Positions 52,946 to 61,025 of a DNA stretch of 64,000 bases are shown one piece after another. A program made the translations under genes and the position numbers. This DNA is from Ruminococcus sp. GTDB lineage: Bacteria > Bacillota > Clostridia > Oscillospirales > Ruminococcaceae. The notes beneath the pieces were generated by a model. The model searched no databases. It saw only the letters and a program-made list of their open reading frames with translations, and was not told the origin of the DNA. Position 1 is the first letter of the stretch. Each line of letters opens with the position of its first letter. The stretch spans positions 1-64,000 of the forward strand of contig JAEEVL010000001.1 of the NCBI GenBank assembly GCA_016290875.1. Reading direction: 5' to 3'.

Positions 52946-55507
52946 ATGAAAACTATTACTGTCGGCATAACAGCCCACGTCGATTCCGGAAAAACGACAC
53001 TTGCGGAAGCTATGCTCTATAAAACAGGACAGATAAGGAAACTCGGACGAGTTGACAGCGGAAATTCTGCCCTTGATACCGATTCTATCGAGCGCGGCAG
53101 GGGAATAACTATATTTGCACATCAGGCGGAGTTTACGTCAGGTGATACAAGAGTAATGCTCCTTGATACACCGGGACACGTTGATTTTTCAGCTGAGACT
53201 GAGCGTACCATGCGTGTTCTTGACTATGCTGTGCTTGTAATAAGCGGAACAGACGGTGTACAGAGCCACACCTCTACGCTGTGGAAGCTTCTCAGACAGT
53301 ATGAAGTGCCGGTATTCATATTCATAAACAAAATGGATCTTATCGGTGCAGACAGGAGTGCTGTTTTAAAAGACCTGAGGAACCGTCTTTCTGACAGCTG
53401 CTGTGATTTTTCCGGAACTGACGGGGAGATAATAGAAAACTGCGCGACTGCCTGCGAGGAAATGATGGATACATATCTTAACAGCGGAAGTCTTTCTGAC
53501 AGTGATATAGCCAAAGCTATCAGTCAGCGGCGGATATTTCCGTGCTGTTTCGGTTCGGCTCTTAAAACTGACGGTGTTGAAGAGTTCCTGCGTATCCTTG
53601 ACCGTTTTACCGAAGAACCGCAGAGAAAGTCTGAATTCGGCGCAATTGTCTACAAAGTATCCTACGATCCAAAGGGTACACGCCTTTCTCATATAAAGAT
53701 AACCGGCGGAGCAATACAGATGAGAGATGAACTCTCATATATCGGTCAGGACGGCGAAGAAACTACCGGCAAGATAAGCTCGATACGTTTTTACTCTGGA
53801 GATAAATTCCGTGCAGCTGATTCCGCAGTTGCAGGAGAAGTCTGCGCAGTTACAGGACTTGCAGGTACTTACGCCGGAGAGGGACTTGGTGTTGAATCAG
53901 ATTCCGGCAGAGCAGTGCTTGAAGCCGTTATGACGTACAGGATAGTGCTTCCGGCAGAAAAGAATGTATATGAAGCTCTCGGAGATATGCGCAGGCTTGA
54001 GGACGAAGATCCACAGCTTCACATTGTATGGAATGAGCAGCTGCGGCAGATACATATACAGCTTATGGGAGCCGTGCAGCTTGAAGTCCTTACTCAGCGC
54101 ATAGAAGAAAGATTTGGCTATAAAGTCAGCTTTGAGAACGGAGCGGTAACTTACCGTGAGACTATCCGTGCTAAAGTTGAGGGCGTCGGACACTACGAAC
54201 CGCTCCGGCACTATGCAGAGGTACATCTTCTGCTTGAACCGCTTGAACGCGGCAGTGGACTTGTATTTGATACTGACTGCTCAGAGGACGAGCTTGACCG
54301 CAACTGGCAGAGACTCATACTGACTCACCTTGCGGAAAAAACACATATCGGCGTTCTGACTGGTTCGCCGATAACTGATATGAAGATAACTCTGATGTCC
54401 GGAAAGGCACATCTCAAGCATACAGAGGGCGGAGATTTCCGTCAGGCTACTTACAGAGCAGTCCGTCAGGGACTTCGCAGTGCAGAGAGTGTCCTGTTAG
54501 AACCTTACTATGACTTTGAACTGGAAGTCCCTTCACAGTCGGTTGGCAGAGCGCTTGCTGATCTCCAGCATATGTCAGCCGAAGCTGAACCTCCGCAGAG
54601 CATTGGCGAGATGTCAGTAATAACCGGAAGTGCTCCTGTCTCTGCGCTGAACGGCTATCAGGCTGAGGTCATTGGCTATACAAGGGGACAGGGAAGGCTT
54701 TCGTGTTCGTTCGGAGGCTATCGTGAGTGTGCGGACGCTGAAAATGTTATAGCTGAAATGGCATATGACTGTGATTCAGACGTTGAGAACTCAGCTGATT
54801 CTATATTCTGTTCTCACGGAGCAGGTTTTGTAGTTAAGTGGGACGAAGTGCCGGAGCATATGCATCTGCCGTCCTGCCTTAAGAAAAGCTATGAAGATAC
54901 TGGCATATCGCCGGAGAGAGTAAGGCATTTTGTTGAACAGACTGTATCAGAAGAAGAACTCATGGAGATATTCGAGCGTACTTACGGTAAGATAAATAAA
55001 GATCCTCGCAGGGCATTCAAGAAGACAAAAGCTGTTTCCGTAGATCACGGACCGGTGAAGCTGCCTGATCATGAAGGACCGGAGTATCTGCTTGTAGATG
55101 GCTACAATATAATTTTTGCCTGGGACGAGCTGAAAAAGATAGCAGCCGAAAACCTTGATGCGGCAAGAGCAGAACTTGTAAAGATGATGTGCAGCTATCA
55201 GGGCTGTACCGGATATGAGCTGATACTGGTGTTTGACGCATATAAAGTTCCCGGCAGGCACAGAGATGTCGAGAAGTATTACAACATCAGCATAGTATAT
55301 ACGAAAGAGAAGGAAACGGCCGACACCTATATTGAAAGAGTCAGCCATGAACTCTCTAAAAAACACAGAGTTCGTGTTGCGACATCTGACGGTGCGGAGC
55401 AGATTATAATCCTCGGAAATGGTGCTATGAGGATCTCAGCAGAAGAACTCCGTCAGCGTTATAAAGCAGCTGAGAAAGCACTCAGAGAGTATATGGATAG
55501 TATTTGA
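52946..55507 (+). CDS. TetM/EF-G-like translational GTPase fused to a Rae1/YacP-like NYN nuclease domain
   Basis: A 853-aa fusion. Residues 1 to about 640 follow the EF-G/TetM plan: G1 AHVDSGKTT (10-18), G3 DTPGHVDF, G4 NKMD, then EF-G-like domains II-V. Where TetM has the domain IV tip YSPVSTPADF, this protein has LKHTEGGDF, so tetracycline protection is doubtful. After a charged linker (about 640-710), residues 712-853 form a NYN domain of the YacP/Rae1 type: LLVDGYNII (D718), ILVFDAYKV (D764), KETADTYIE (D793) and ATSDGAEQ (D815), all four acids retained. Rae1 cleaves mRNA at the ribosomal A site in B. subtilis. A factor that enters the ribosome carrying such a nuclease would be a ribosome-rescue or mRNA-surveillance device (inference). 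Confidence 0.88.
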   Translation: MKTITVGITAHVDSGKTTLAEAMLYKTGQIRKLGRVDSGNSALDTDSIERGRGITIFAHQAEFTSGDTRVMLLDTPGHVDFSAETERTMRVLDYAVLVISGTDGVQSHTSTLWKLLRQYEVPVFIFINKMDLIGADRSAVLKDLRNRLSDSCCDFSGTDGEIIENCATACEEMMDTYLNSGSLSDSDIAKAISQRRIFPCCFGSALKTDGVEEFLRILDRFTEEPQRKSEFGAIVYKVSYDPKGTRLSHIKITGGAIQMRDELSYIGQDGEETTGKISSIRFYSGDKFRAADSAVAGEVCAVTGLAGTYAGEGLGVESDSGRAVLEAVMTYRIVLPAEKNVYEALGDMRRLEDEDPQLHIVWNEQLRQIHIQLMGAVQLEVLTQRIEERFGYKVSFENGAVTYRETIRAKVEGVGHYEPLRHYAEVHLLLEPLERGSGLVFDTDCSEDELDRNWQRLILTHLAEKTHIGVLTGSPITDMKITLMSGKAHLKHTEGGDFRQATYRAVRQGLRSAESVLLEPYYDFELEVPSQSVGRALADLQHMSAEAEPPQSIGEMSVITGSAPVSALNGYQAEVIGYTRGQGRLSCSFGGYRECADAENVIAEMAYDCDSDVENSADSIFCSHGAGFVVKWDEVPEHMHLPSCLKKSYEDTGISPERVRHFVEQTVSEEELMEIFERTYGKINKDPRRAFKKTKAVSVDHGPVKLPDHEGPEYLLVDGYNIIFAWDELKKIAAENLDAARAELVKMMCSYQGCTGYELILVFDAYKVPGRHRDVEKYYNISIVYTKEKETADTYIERVSHELSKKHRVRVATSDGAEQIIILGNGAMRISAEELRQRYKAAEKALREYMDSI

Positions 55508-55525
55508 ATTGAATATACAAAATCG

Positions 55526-55567
55526 AAGTCCGGCACAGTCTGAAAAGTTGTCTCGGACTTTTGTTTG
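55526..55567 (+). terminator. Probable terminator after the GTPase-NYN gene
   Basis: Outer stem AAGTCCG/CGGACTT (55526-55532, 55554-55560) with an imperfect inner part, then TTTGTTTG. Confidence 0.65.
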
Positions 55568-55630
55568 TCTATTAAACTATTTGCTTGTCTGAGAAAATGA
55601 AAATTTTTCTGAAAAATTTTCTGAAAACTA

Positions 55631-55659
55631 TGGAAATTTGATTTCATATATGTTATAAT
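55631..55659 (+). promoter_or_regulatory. Promoter of the oxaloacetate decarboxylase operon
   Basis: TATAAT (55654-55659) with -35 TGGAAA (55631-55636) at 17 bp, the same -35 variant as before tig. The roughly 115-base leader holds a CTGTTCT/AGAACAG hairpin (about 55699-55727); I see no riboswitch I can name. Confidence 0.7.
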
Positions 55660-55780
55660 AGTTTCGATTGGGCAATTTGCAAAGGAGCAATTGGCCTGGA
55701 CTGTTCTGATAATATTTTAACAAGAACAGACTTAAAATTACTATTCTGCTATGCAGATATATAATTGAGGAGGATTGTAC

Positions 55781-57178
55781 ATGAAAAAAGTGCAACTGAC
55801 AGAAACCGTTTTGCGTGACGCTAACCAGTCTCTTATGGCAACACGTCTGCCATACAAGGATTATGAGGGTATCCTTGCAGATATGGATAAGGCAGGTTAT
55901 TATTCTATCGAGTGCTGGGGCGGAGCTACATTCGATTCATGTCTCCGTTATCTCGGCGAAGATCCGTGGGAGAGACTCCGTAATCTCAGAAAGAATCTTC
56001 CCAACACACGTCTCCAGATGCTTCTGAGAGGACAGAATCTTCTCGGCTATAAGCACTACCATGACGATGTTGTAGAGAAGTTCATCGAGCTCTCTATCAA
56101 GAATGGTATCGACGTAATCCGTATCTTTGATGCGCTTAATGACTTCAGAAACATCGAGACAGCGCTCAATGCTACAAAGAAGTACGCTACAAGCAGAACT
56201 ATCGCTTCCGGCTGTATCTCTTACACACAGAGCCCTGTACATACAGTAGACAAGTACATTGAAATGTGTAAGGAACTCAAGAACATGGGATTTGACACTA
56301 TCTGTCTCAAGGATATGGCGGGTACAATGTCACCTTACGAAGCTGAGCACCTTATCAAGGGCATCAAGGACGCTATCGGCGATATGACTCTTATTCTCCA
56401 TACTCACTGTACAACAGGTATGGCATATATGACACTCACAAAGGCTATCGAGTCCGGTATCGACGTTATCGATACAGCAACATCATGCTTCTCAGGCGGT
56501 ACATCACAGCCTGCAACAGAGACTATGTACTATGCTTTCAAGCAGTACGGAATCGACTGCGGACTCAACGAGGAGATCATCAACAAGGTAAACGATTTCT
56601 TCAAGCCTGTTAAGCAGAAATACATCGACAACGGACAGCTCAACCCCAAGAGCCTTGCAACAGATGCTCAGGCACTTGTTTACAAGGTTCCCGGCGGTAT
56701 GCTTTCAAATATGATCGCAAACCTTACAGATATGCACGCAATGGATAAGTTCGATGCAGCTCTCGCAGAGATCCCGAAGGTAAGAGCTGATCTCGGTTAT
56801 CCTCCGCTTGTAACTCCTCTTTCACAGATGGTAGGTAACCAGGCTGTAACAAACGTTCTCGTAGGCGAGCGTTACAAGAATATTTCCAAGGAAGTTAAGA
56901 ACTACATCAAGGGCGAGTATGGTATTGCTCCTGCACCTATCGACGCTGAACTCAGCAAGAAGGTTCTCGGCGATGCACAGCCTGTTGACTGCCGCGAGGA
57001 AGATAAGAAGCGCACAGGTGAAGAGTTCAAGGCTGCTAAGGAAGCACTCGGCGATCTTTGCCGTTGCGAGGAAGATGTAATGAGTTACATCTGCTATCCT
57101 GATCAGACTATAAACTTCCTCAAGGACCGCAAGGCTAAGGAAGAGAACGAAGCTGTATACACGATCGAAGAGATGTAA
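55781..57178 (+). CDS. Oxaloacetate decarboxylase alpha subunit (carboxyltransferase)
   Basis: Biotin-dependent carboxyltransferase of the OadA/pyruvate carboxylase PC_B type. It moves the carboxyl group from oxaloacetate to carrier biotin, forming pyruvate. LRDANQSLMATR and the metal-binding HTHCTTGMAYMT are visible, and KDMAGTMSP carries the expected Lys. At 465 aa it ends before a biotinyl domain, which is a separate gene downstream. GAGGAGG lies before the ATG at 55781. It is first gene of a four-gene sodium-pump operon. A methylmalonyl-CoA type pump is less likely given the carboxyltransferase family. Confidence 0.93.
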   Translation: MKKVQLTETVLRDANQSLMATRLPYKDYEGILADMDKAGYYSIECWGGATFDSCLRYLGEDPWERLRNLRKNLPNTRLQMLLRGQNLLGYKHYHDDVVEKFIELSIKNGIDVIRIFDALNDFRNIETALNATKKYATSRTIASGCISYTQSPVHTVDKYIEMCKELKNMGFDTICLKDMAGTMSPYEAEHLIKGIKDAIGDMTLILHTHCTTGMAYMTLTKAIESGIDVIDTATSCFSGGTSQPATETMYYAFKQYGIDCGLNEEIINKVNDFFKPVKQKYIDNGQLNPKSLATDAQALVYKVPGGMLSNMIANLTDMHAMDKFDAALAEIPKVRADLGYPPLVTPLSQMVGNQAVTNVLVGERYKNISKEVKNYIKGEYGIAPAPIDAELSKKVLGDAQPVDCREEDKKRTGEEFKAAKEALGDLCRCEEDVMSYICYPDQTINFLKDRKAKEENEAVYTIEEM

Positions 57179-57190
57179 GGAGGCAGAAGT

Positions 57191-57592
57191 ATGCTTGATA
57201 AAATGACTTTTGCCGCTGAAACAGTTACTGAAGCTACTACAAAAGCAAGCGACGACCTCAGCATAAGCGAGGCTGCCGGTACTGCGTTATTCGGTTATGC
57301 AGTAGTTTTCTCAGGACTTATTATACTCATGATAGTTCTCTATTGCACAGGTGCTTACTTCAAGTCAAAGGAAGCAAAGCAGAAGGCTTCAGCCGCAGCA
57401 GAGACAAAGGCTGCTCCTGCAGCTGCACCTGCACCGGCTGTTGAACAGAAGCTTGCTCCCGGTTCCGCAGGTCACGTAAAGCTTTTCGATGTACCTGACA
57501 AGGAAGCAGCTATGATAATGGCAATAGTAGCAGATAAAATGCAGAAGCCTCTCAATGAGCTTCACTTTATTTCCATCAAGGAGGTCAAATAA
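57191..57592 (+). CDS. Oxaloacetate decarboxylase gamma-like subunit
   Basis: Small membrane subunit of 133 aa with one N-terminal helix (about 32-54), an Ala/Pro-rich linker (about 70-95) and a C-terminal domain ending in LNELHFISIKEV. OadG-type subunits tether the carboxyltransferase to the membrane beta subunit. AAGGAGG precedes the start. Confidence 0.85.
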   Translation: MLDKMTFAAETVTEATTKASDDLSISEAAGTALFGYAVVFSGLIILMIVLYCTGAYFKSKEAKQKASAAAETKAAPAAAPAPAVEQKLAPGSAGHVKLFDVPDKEAAMIMAIVADKMQKPLNELHFISIKEVK

Positions 57593-57594
57593 CA

Positions 57595-57990
57595 ATGAAG
57601 TATAAAGTTACTCTTAACGGTAAGACATATGAAGTTGAGGTAGAGCAGGGAAAGGCAGTCCTTCTTGACGAATACGAAGCTCTTGCACCTGCACCAGCCG
57701 CACCGGCAGCTGCGCCCGCGGCATCAGCTCCTGCAGCAGCACCCGCACCGGCAGCAGCTCCTGTAAATCTTGCAGCAGGCGAGACTATCGAAGCTCCTAT
57801 GCCCGGTAATATAATCCGTGTAGATGTTAAGCAGGGTGACACAGTCAAGGCTGGTCAGATCCTTGTAATACTCGAAGCAATGAAAATGGAAAATGAGATC
57901 GTTGCACCTAAGGACGGAACAGTTGCTCAGGTTGTAACGAGCAAGGGCTCAGTAGTAGATACAGGCGCACCTCTCGTAGTTATTGCATAA
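57595..57990 (+). CDS. Biotin carrier protein of the decarboxylase
   Basis: Biotin/lipoyl attachment protein of 131 aa. It has an N-terminal strand region, an Ala/Pro linker (about 30-58) and a biotinyl domain with EAMKMENEI, whose Lys is biotinylated. It carries CO2 between the alpha and beta subunits. It starts two bases after the gamma gene. Confidence 0.95.
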   Translation: MKYKVTLNGKTYEVEVEQGKAVLLDEYEALAPAPAAPAAAPAASAPAAAPAPAAAPVNLAAGETIEAPMPGNIIRVDVKQGDTVKAGQILVILEAMKMENEIVAPKDGTVAQVVTSKGSVVDTGAPLVVIA

Positions 57991-58002
57991 GGAGGCTGCG
58001 AT

Positions 58003-59220
58003 ATGGACGTTATTGAGACCTTAAAGACCTTATGGAACGATTCGGGATTCCAGAGCTTCTTTACAGACGGCGGCTGGAAGAATCTTATCATGATATGTGT
58101 ATCGTGTCTGCTTCTTTATCTCGGTATCGTAAAGAAATTTGAACCGCTTCTACTCGTTGGTATAGCATTCGGCTGTCTGCTTGTAAACCTTTCCTATTTC
58201 GGTGAAGGTTCAAGTGATGCGCTCTACCATCTTGATCTGTGGGATAACTTCCTGGATCCTGAACATAAGGATTATCACAGTTATGGTGCTATCATGAGCC
58301 ACGGCGGACTTCTTGATATACTTTATATCGGTGTTAAAGCCGGTATTTATCCGTCACTCATCTTTATGGGCGTTGGTGCGATGACAGACTTCGGTCCGCT
58401 TATCTCCAATCCTAAGAGCCTTCTTCTCGGCGCTGCTGCTCAGATGGGCGTATTCCTTGCATTCTTCGGAGCTGTTTGTCTCGGATTCACAGGTCAGGAA
58501 GCAGCTTCTATCGGTATCATCGGCGGAGCTGACGGTCCTACTGCTATCTTCCTTACAACAAGGCTTGCACCGCATCTTCTCGGTGCGATCGCTATTGCGG
58601 CTTACTCATACATGGCTCTTATCCCTATGATCCAGCCGCCGCTTATGAGACTTCTCACAACTGAGAAGGAGCGTCAGGTAAAGATGGAGCAGTCAAGAAC
58701 AGTCTCCAAGACAGAGAAGATCATCTTCCCGATAATCGTAGCAATGTTCGTTATCCTTCTTCTCCCTTCAACAGCACCGCTCGTTGGATGCCTTATGCTT
58801 GGCAACCTCTGGAGAGAGTGTGGAGTTACAGAGAGACTTTCTGATACAGTACAGAATGCTCTTATGAACATCGTAACTGTATTCCTTGGAATCTCAGTAG
58901 GTGCAACAACAGCTGCTTCAAGATTCCTTTCACTCGAGACTATCAAGATTGTAGTTCTCGGACTCACAGCATTCTGCTTCTCAACTATCGGCGGACTTCT
59001 CGTTGGTAAGCTTATGTATAAGCTTACAGGCGGAAAGGTTAATCCGCTCATCGGTTCAGCTGGTGTATCTGCTGTACCTATGGCTGCACGTGTATCACAG
59101 ATGGAAGGTCAGAAGGCAAATCCGAAGAACTTCCTGCTTATGCACGCTATGGGCCCGAACGTGGCCGGAGTTATCGGTTCTGCTATCGCAGCCGGATTCC
59201 TGCTTGCAGTATTCAAGTAA
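58003..59220 (+). CDS. oadB: Oxaloacetate decarboxylase beta subunit (Na+-translocating)
   Basis: Polytopic membrane subunit of 405 aa that decarboxylates carboxybiotin and exports Na+. The re-entrant motif IGIIGGADGPTAIF contains the conserved Asp for Na+ binding, and NVAGVIGSAIAAGF near the C terminus is the second conserved element. Pump members of this family are sodium-specific. A terminator follows directly. Confidence 0.95.
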   Translation: MDVIETLKTLWNDSGFQSFFTDGGWKNLIMICVSCLLLYLGIVKKFEPLLLVGIAFGCLLVNLSYFGEGSSDALYHLDLWDNFLDPEHKDYHSYGAIMSHGGLLDILYIGVKAGIYPSLIFMGVGAMTDFGPLISNPKSLLLGAAAQMGVFLAFFGAVCLGFTGQEAASIGIIGGADGPTAIFLTTRLAPHLLGAIAIAAYSYMALIPMIQPPLMRLLTTEKERQVKMEQSRTVSKTEKIIFPIIVAMFVILLLPSTAPLVGCLMLGNLWRECGVTERLSDTVQNALMNIVTVFLGISVGATTAASRFLSLETIKIVVLGLTAFCFSTIGGLLVGKLMYKLTGGKVNPLIGSAGVSAVPMAARVSQMEGQKANPKNFLLMHAMGPNVAGVIGSAIAAGFLLAVFK

Positions 59221-59229
59221 TATTTCTCT

Positions 59230-59262
59230 ATCGCCTGTGTGTTATAGCACGGGCGATAATTT
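59230..59262 (+). terminator. Terminator of the oad operon
   Basis: 10-bp stem ATCGCCTGTG/CACGGGCGAT (one T-G pair) followed by AATTTTA. Confidence 0.82.
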
Positions 59263-59395
59263 TATACATTTATAACACTATTGTACATATGCACAAAATG
59301 GCACAGCTAATATACAAATGAAAGACAGAACATTATTTTACATATGCGATAATTTAAGTATACAGAAATACTTCTTAAGTAGATACTATTATTGA
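59263..59395. other. AT-rich spacer without a gene
   Basis: No open frame with a ribosome site. A nine-base word TACATATGC occurs twice, 55 bases apart (59284-59292 and 59339-59347). AAGTAT/ATACTT forms a small hairpin upstream of the RNA-gene promoter. These could be operator sites for the RNA gene, but two copies are weak evidence. Confidence 0.4.
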
Positions 59396-59424
59396 TTGTA
59401 AAAATATGGGCTATAGTGTATAAT
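59396..59424 (+). promoter_or_regulatory. Promoter of the structured RNA
   Basis: TTGTAA (59396-59401), 17-bp spacer, TATAAT (59419-59424). Predicted start near 59431. Confidence 0.8.
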
Positions 59425-59430
59425 TTAAAA

Positions 59431-59722
59431 GAACTCGAAAGAGTTCTGCCGGAATAGGCGCCGGTGATATAAGGTTAAAGGAAAGATCATTTGACATCTT
59501 GTCCGGCAGGTATTGCAATAAGGCGGCATACCTTTCAGCTGGTCAAGTTTAAGCAGCTGTCTGAATGGTGGATGACCAATTCGGACAATGCCGCATTTGC
59601 GGAGCGGAACAATTTCCGCTGACGTCACCAGGACGTACAGGACAAATATTATTACTCTCAGTTCTGTCTTATGACAGACGATAACAGAAAACCGACTGCC
59701 GCGTGAAGCAGTCGGTTTTTCT
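59431..59722 (+). ncRNA. Unassigned structured RNA, about 290 nt
   Basis: A non-coding stretch with its own promoter and terminator and a chain of helices: GAACTC-GAAA-GAGTTC (59431-59446); TGCCGGA/TCCGGCA (59447-59453, 59502-59508) enclosing AAGAT/ATCTT; GGTAT/ATACC (59509-59532); CAGCTG/CAGCTG (59536-59559); CCGC-ATTT-GCGG (59591-59602); AGCGGA/TCCGCT (59603-59620); ACGTC/GACGT (59622-59636); TCTGTC/GACAGA (59663-59678); and a terminator stem. No coding frame with a ribosome site lies on plus. It lacks the marks of tmRNA, RNase P RNA, SRP RNA and T-box leaders. A raiA-type RNA, common in Clostridia, is one candidate. Confidence 0.75.
59688..59722 (+). terminator. Terminator of the structured RNA
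   Basis: AAAACCGACTGC (59688-59699) with GCAGTCGGTTTT (59708-59719), loop CGCGTGAA, then further T. Confidence 0.92.
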
Positions 59723-59789
59723 GTTAATTGTAGGAAATAACAAATAATTGCACTTGTGTTTGTGCAATTCGCAGATTTTGAATTTTATG

Positions 59790-59818
59790 TTGACTTTGAG
59801 TGGCTATTGTATTATAAT
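59790..59818 (+). promoter_or_regulatory. Promoter of the carboxypeptidase gene
   Basis: TTGACT (59790-59795), 17-bp spacer, TATAAT (59813-59818). Confidence 0.87.
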
Positions 59819-59848
59819 GTTAAATAGAGATAAAAATTGAGGTGTAGA

Positions 59849-60922
59849 ATGAACAAAAAAGGAAGGAAACAAGCAGTAACTATACGCTGTTTATTATTCG
59901 GCGCAGCTGTACTCCTTTTAGTTCTTATAGTTTTTGGTGTTGTACTTGCATTTTCATCGTGTAAGAAAATAGATAACGATGAAAATACCGCATCGTCTGA
60001 GGCAATCACTCTTGCACAGACATCCGCGGTAGCTGAGGACAACAACTTAAACGCATCTGAGACAAGAAAAGGATCGGCGGCGTCTTTTGTCGTTTATCCA
60101 GAAAGAACAAAAGAAACCGTCGAATTCAGTGATGAATTCGACACACAAAACGCAATTCTGATCTGCTGTGATGATGACACAGTCATAGCAGGCAGAAAAG
60201 AAAAAGAAAAAATGTATCCTGCGTCGCTGACAAAAGTAATGACGCTTATCGTTGCTGTTGAGAATATCAACGATCTTTCACAGACCGTGACGATAACAGA
60301 GGATATGGTAGACCCGATGTTAGAGCTTGATGCTTCAATGGCAGGATTTCAGCCGGGAGATGTATTCGCGCTGGAGGATGTGCTCTATGGTATGGTCCTG
60401 AATTCCGGAGCAGACGCTGCGTTAGCAGCAGCGCACTACGTTGCAGGATCCGAAGAAGCATTTGTTGAGCTAATGAATCGTAAAGCTGCCGAGATCGGAC
60501 TGAAAAATACACACCTTACCAATGTAGTCGGTCTCCATCACGAGGAGAACTACTCAACTGCCGAAGATATGGCACTTATCCTTGAATATGCCATTCAGGA
60601 TGCTAGATGCAGACAGTTTCTTGAGAAAGTGGAGTATACAACAGTATCTACTGAGGCACACCCGGAAGGGCTTACGTTTACCAGTACTCTTTTCAGCAGA
60701 ATGTACGGCGATGAAATGCCGGGCGTAAAGATATGCGGCGGAAAAACCGGTTATACCGATGAAGCAGGAAACTGCATAGAGACCTATGCGGAGATAAACA
60801 AAAAGAAATACATCCTCGTTTTATGCGGGGGAACAACAAATTGGAACAACATATACGATACATTAAGTGCATTCAGCATTTACTGCGCGGGAGGTAAGAG
60901 ATACGAACCACCGCAGCCTTGA
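59849..60922 (+). CDS. D-Ala-D-Ala carboxypeptidase (S11), probably active
   Basis: Membrane-anchored family S11 enzyme of 357 aa that trims the terminal D-Ala of peptidoglycan stem peptides. It has an N-terminal membrane helix (about 14-36), a linker (40-95) and the catalytic domain with S126-L-T-K129 (SxxK), S186-G-A (SxN position, Ala as in a number of clostridial homologues) and K299-T-G301. The start at 59849 is placed by GAGGTG four bases upstream; an in-frame TTG at 59837 is unlikely. Its motifs contrast with the altered ones of the two following genes. Confidence 0.9.
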   Translation: MNKKGRKQAVTIRCLLFGAAVLLLVLIVFGVVLAFSSCKKIDNDENTASSEAITLAQTSAVAEDNNLNASETRKGSAASFVVYPERTKETVEFSDEFDTQNAILICCDDDTVIAGRKEKEKMYPASLTKVMTLIVAVENINDLSQTVTITEDMVDPMLELDASMAGFQPGDVFALEDVLYGMVLNSGADAALAAAHYVAGSEEAFVELMNRKAAEIGLKNTHLTNVVGLHHEENYSTAEDMALILEYAIQDARCRQFLEKVEYTTVSTEAHPEGLTFTSTLFSRMYGDEMPGVKICGGKTGYTDEAGNCIETYAEINKKKYILVLCGGTTNWNNIYDTLSAFSIYCAGGKRYEPPQP

Positions 60923-61025
60923 CTATGCGTATAAGGGGCATAACTATGCCTGTTTAACAATAAAAAAAGATATATAAACGGGATCATCCCGAAATGTGTA
61001 AACAAAAAATCGGAGGATATAAATA

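Noticed and set aside
52946..55507. Tetracycline resistance protein (TetM/O/W type)
   Set aside because: The GTPase part resembles this family, but the domain IV tip sequence that displaces tetracycline is not conserved and a NYN domain is attached. There is no mobile-element context. A resistance label would mislead.
59425..59628. 67-codon minus frame across the structured RNA
   Set aside because: It has no ribosome site; promoter and terminator directions both support a plus-strand RNA.
59431..59722. tmRNA, RNase P RNA, SRP RNA or T-box
   Set aside because: No tmRNA-like tRNA ends or tag frame, no RNase P core such as GAGGAAAGTCC, no SRP Alu or GGAA-loop core, and no T-box sequence before the terminator.
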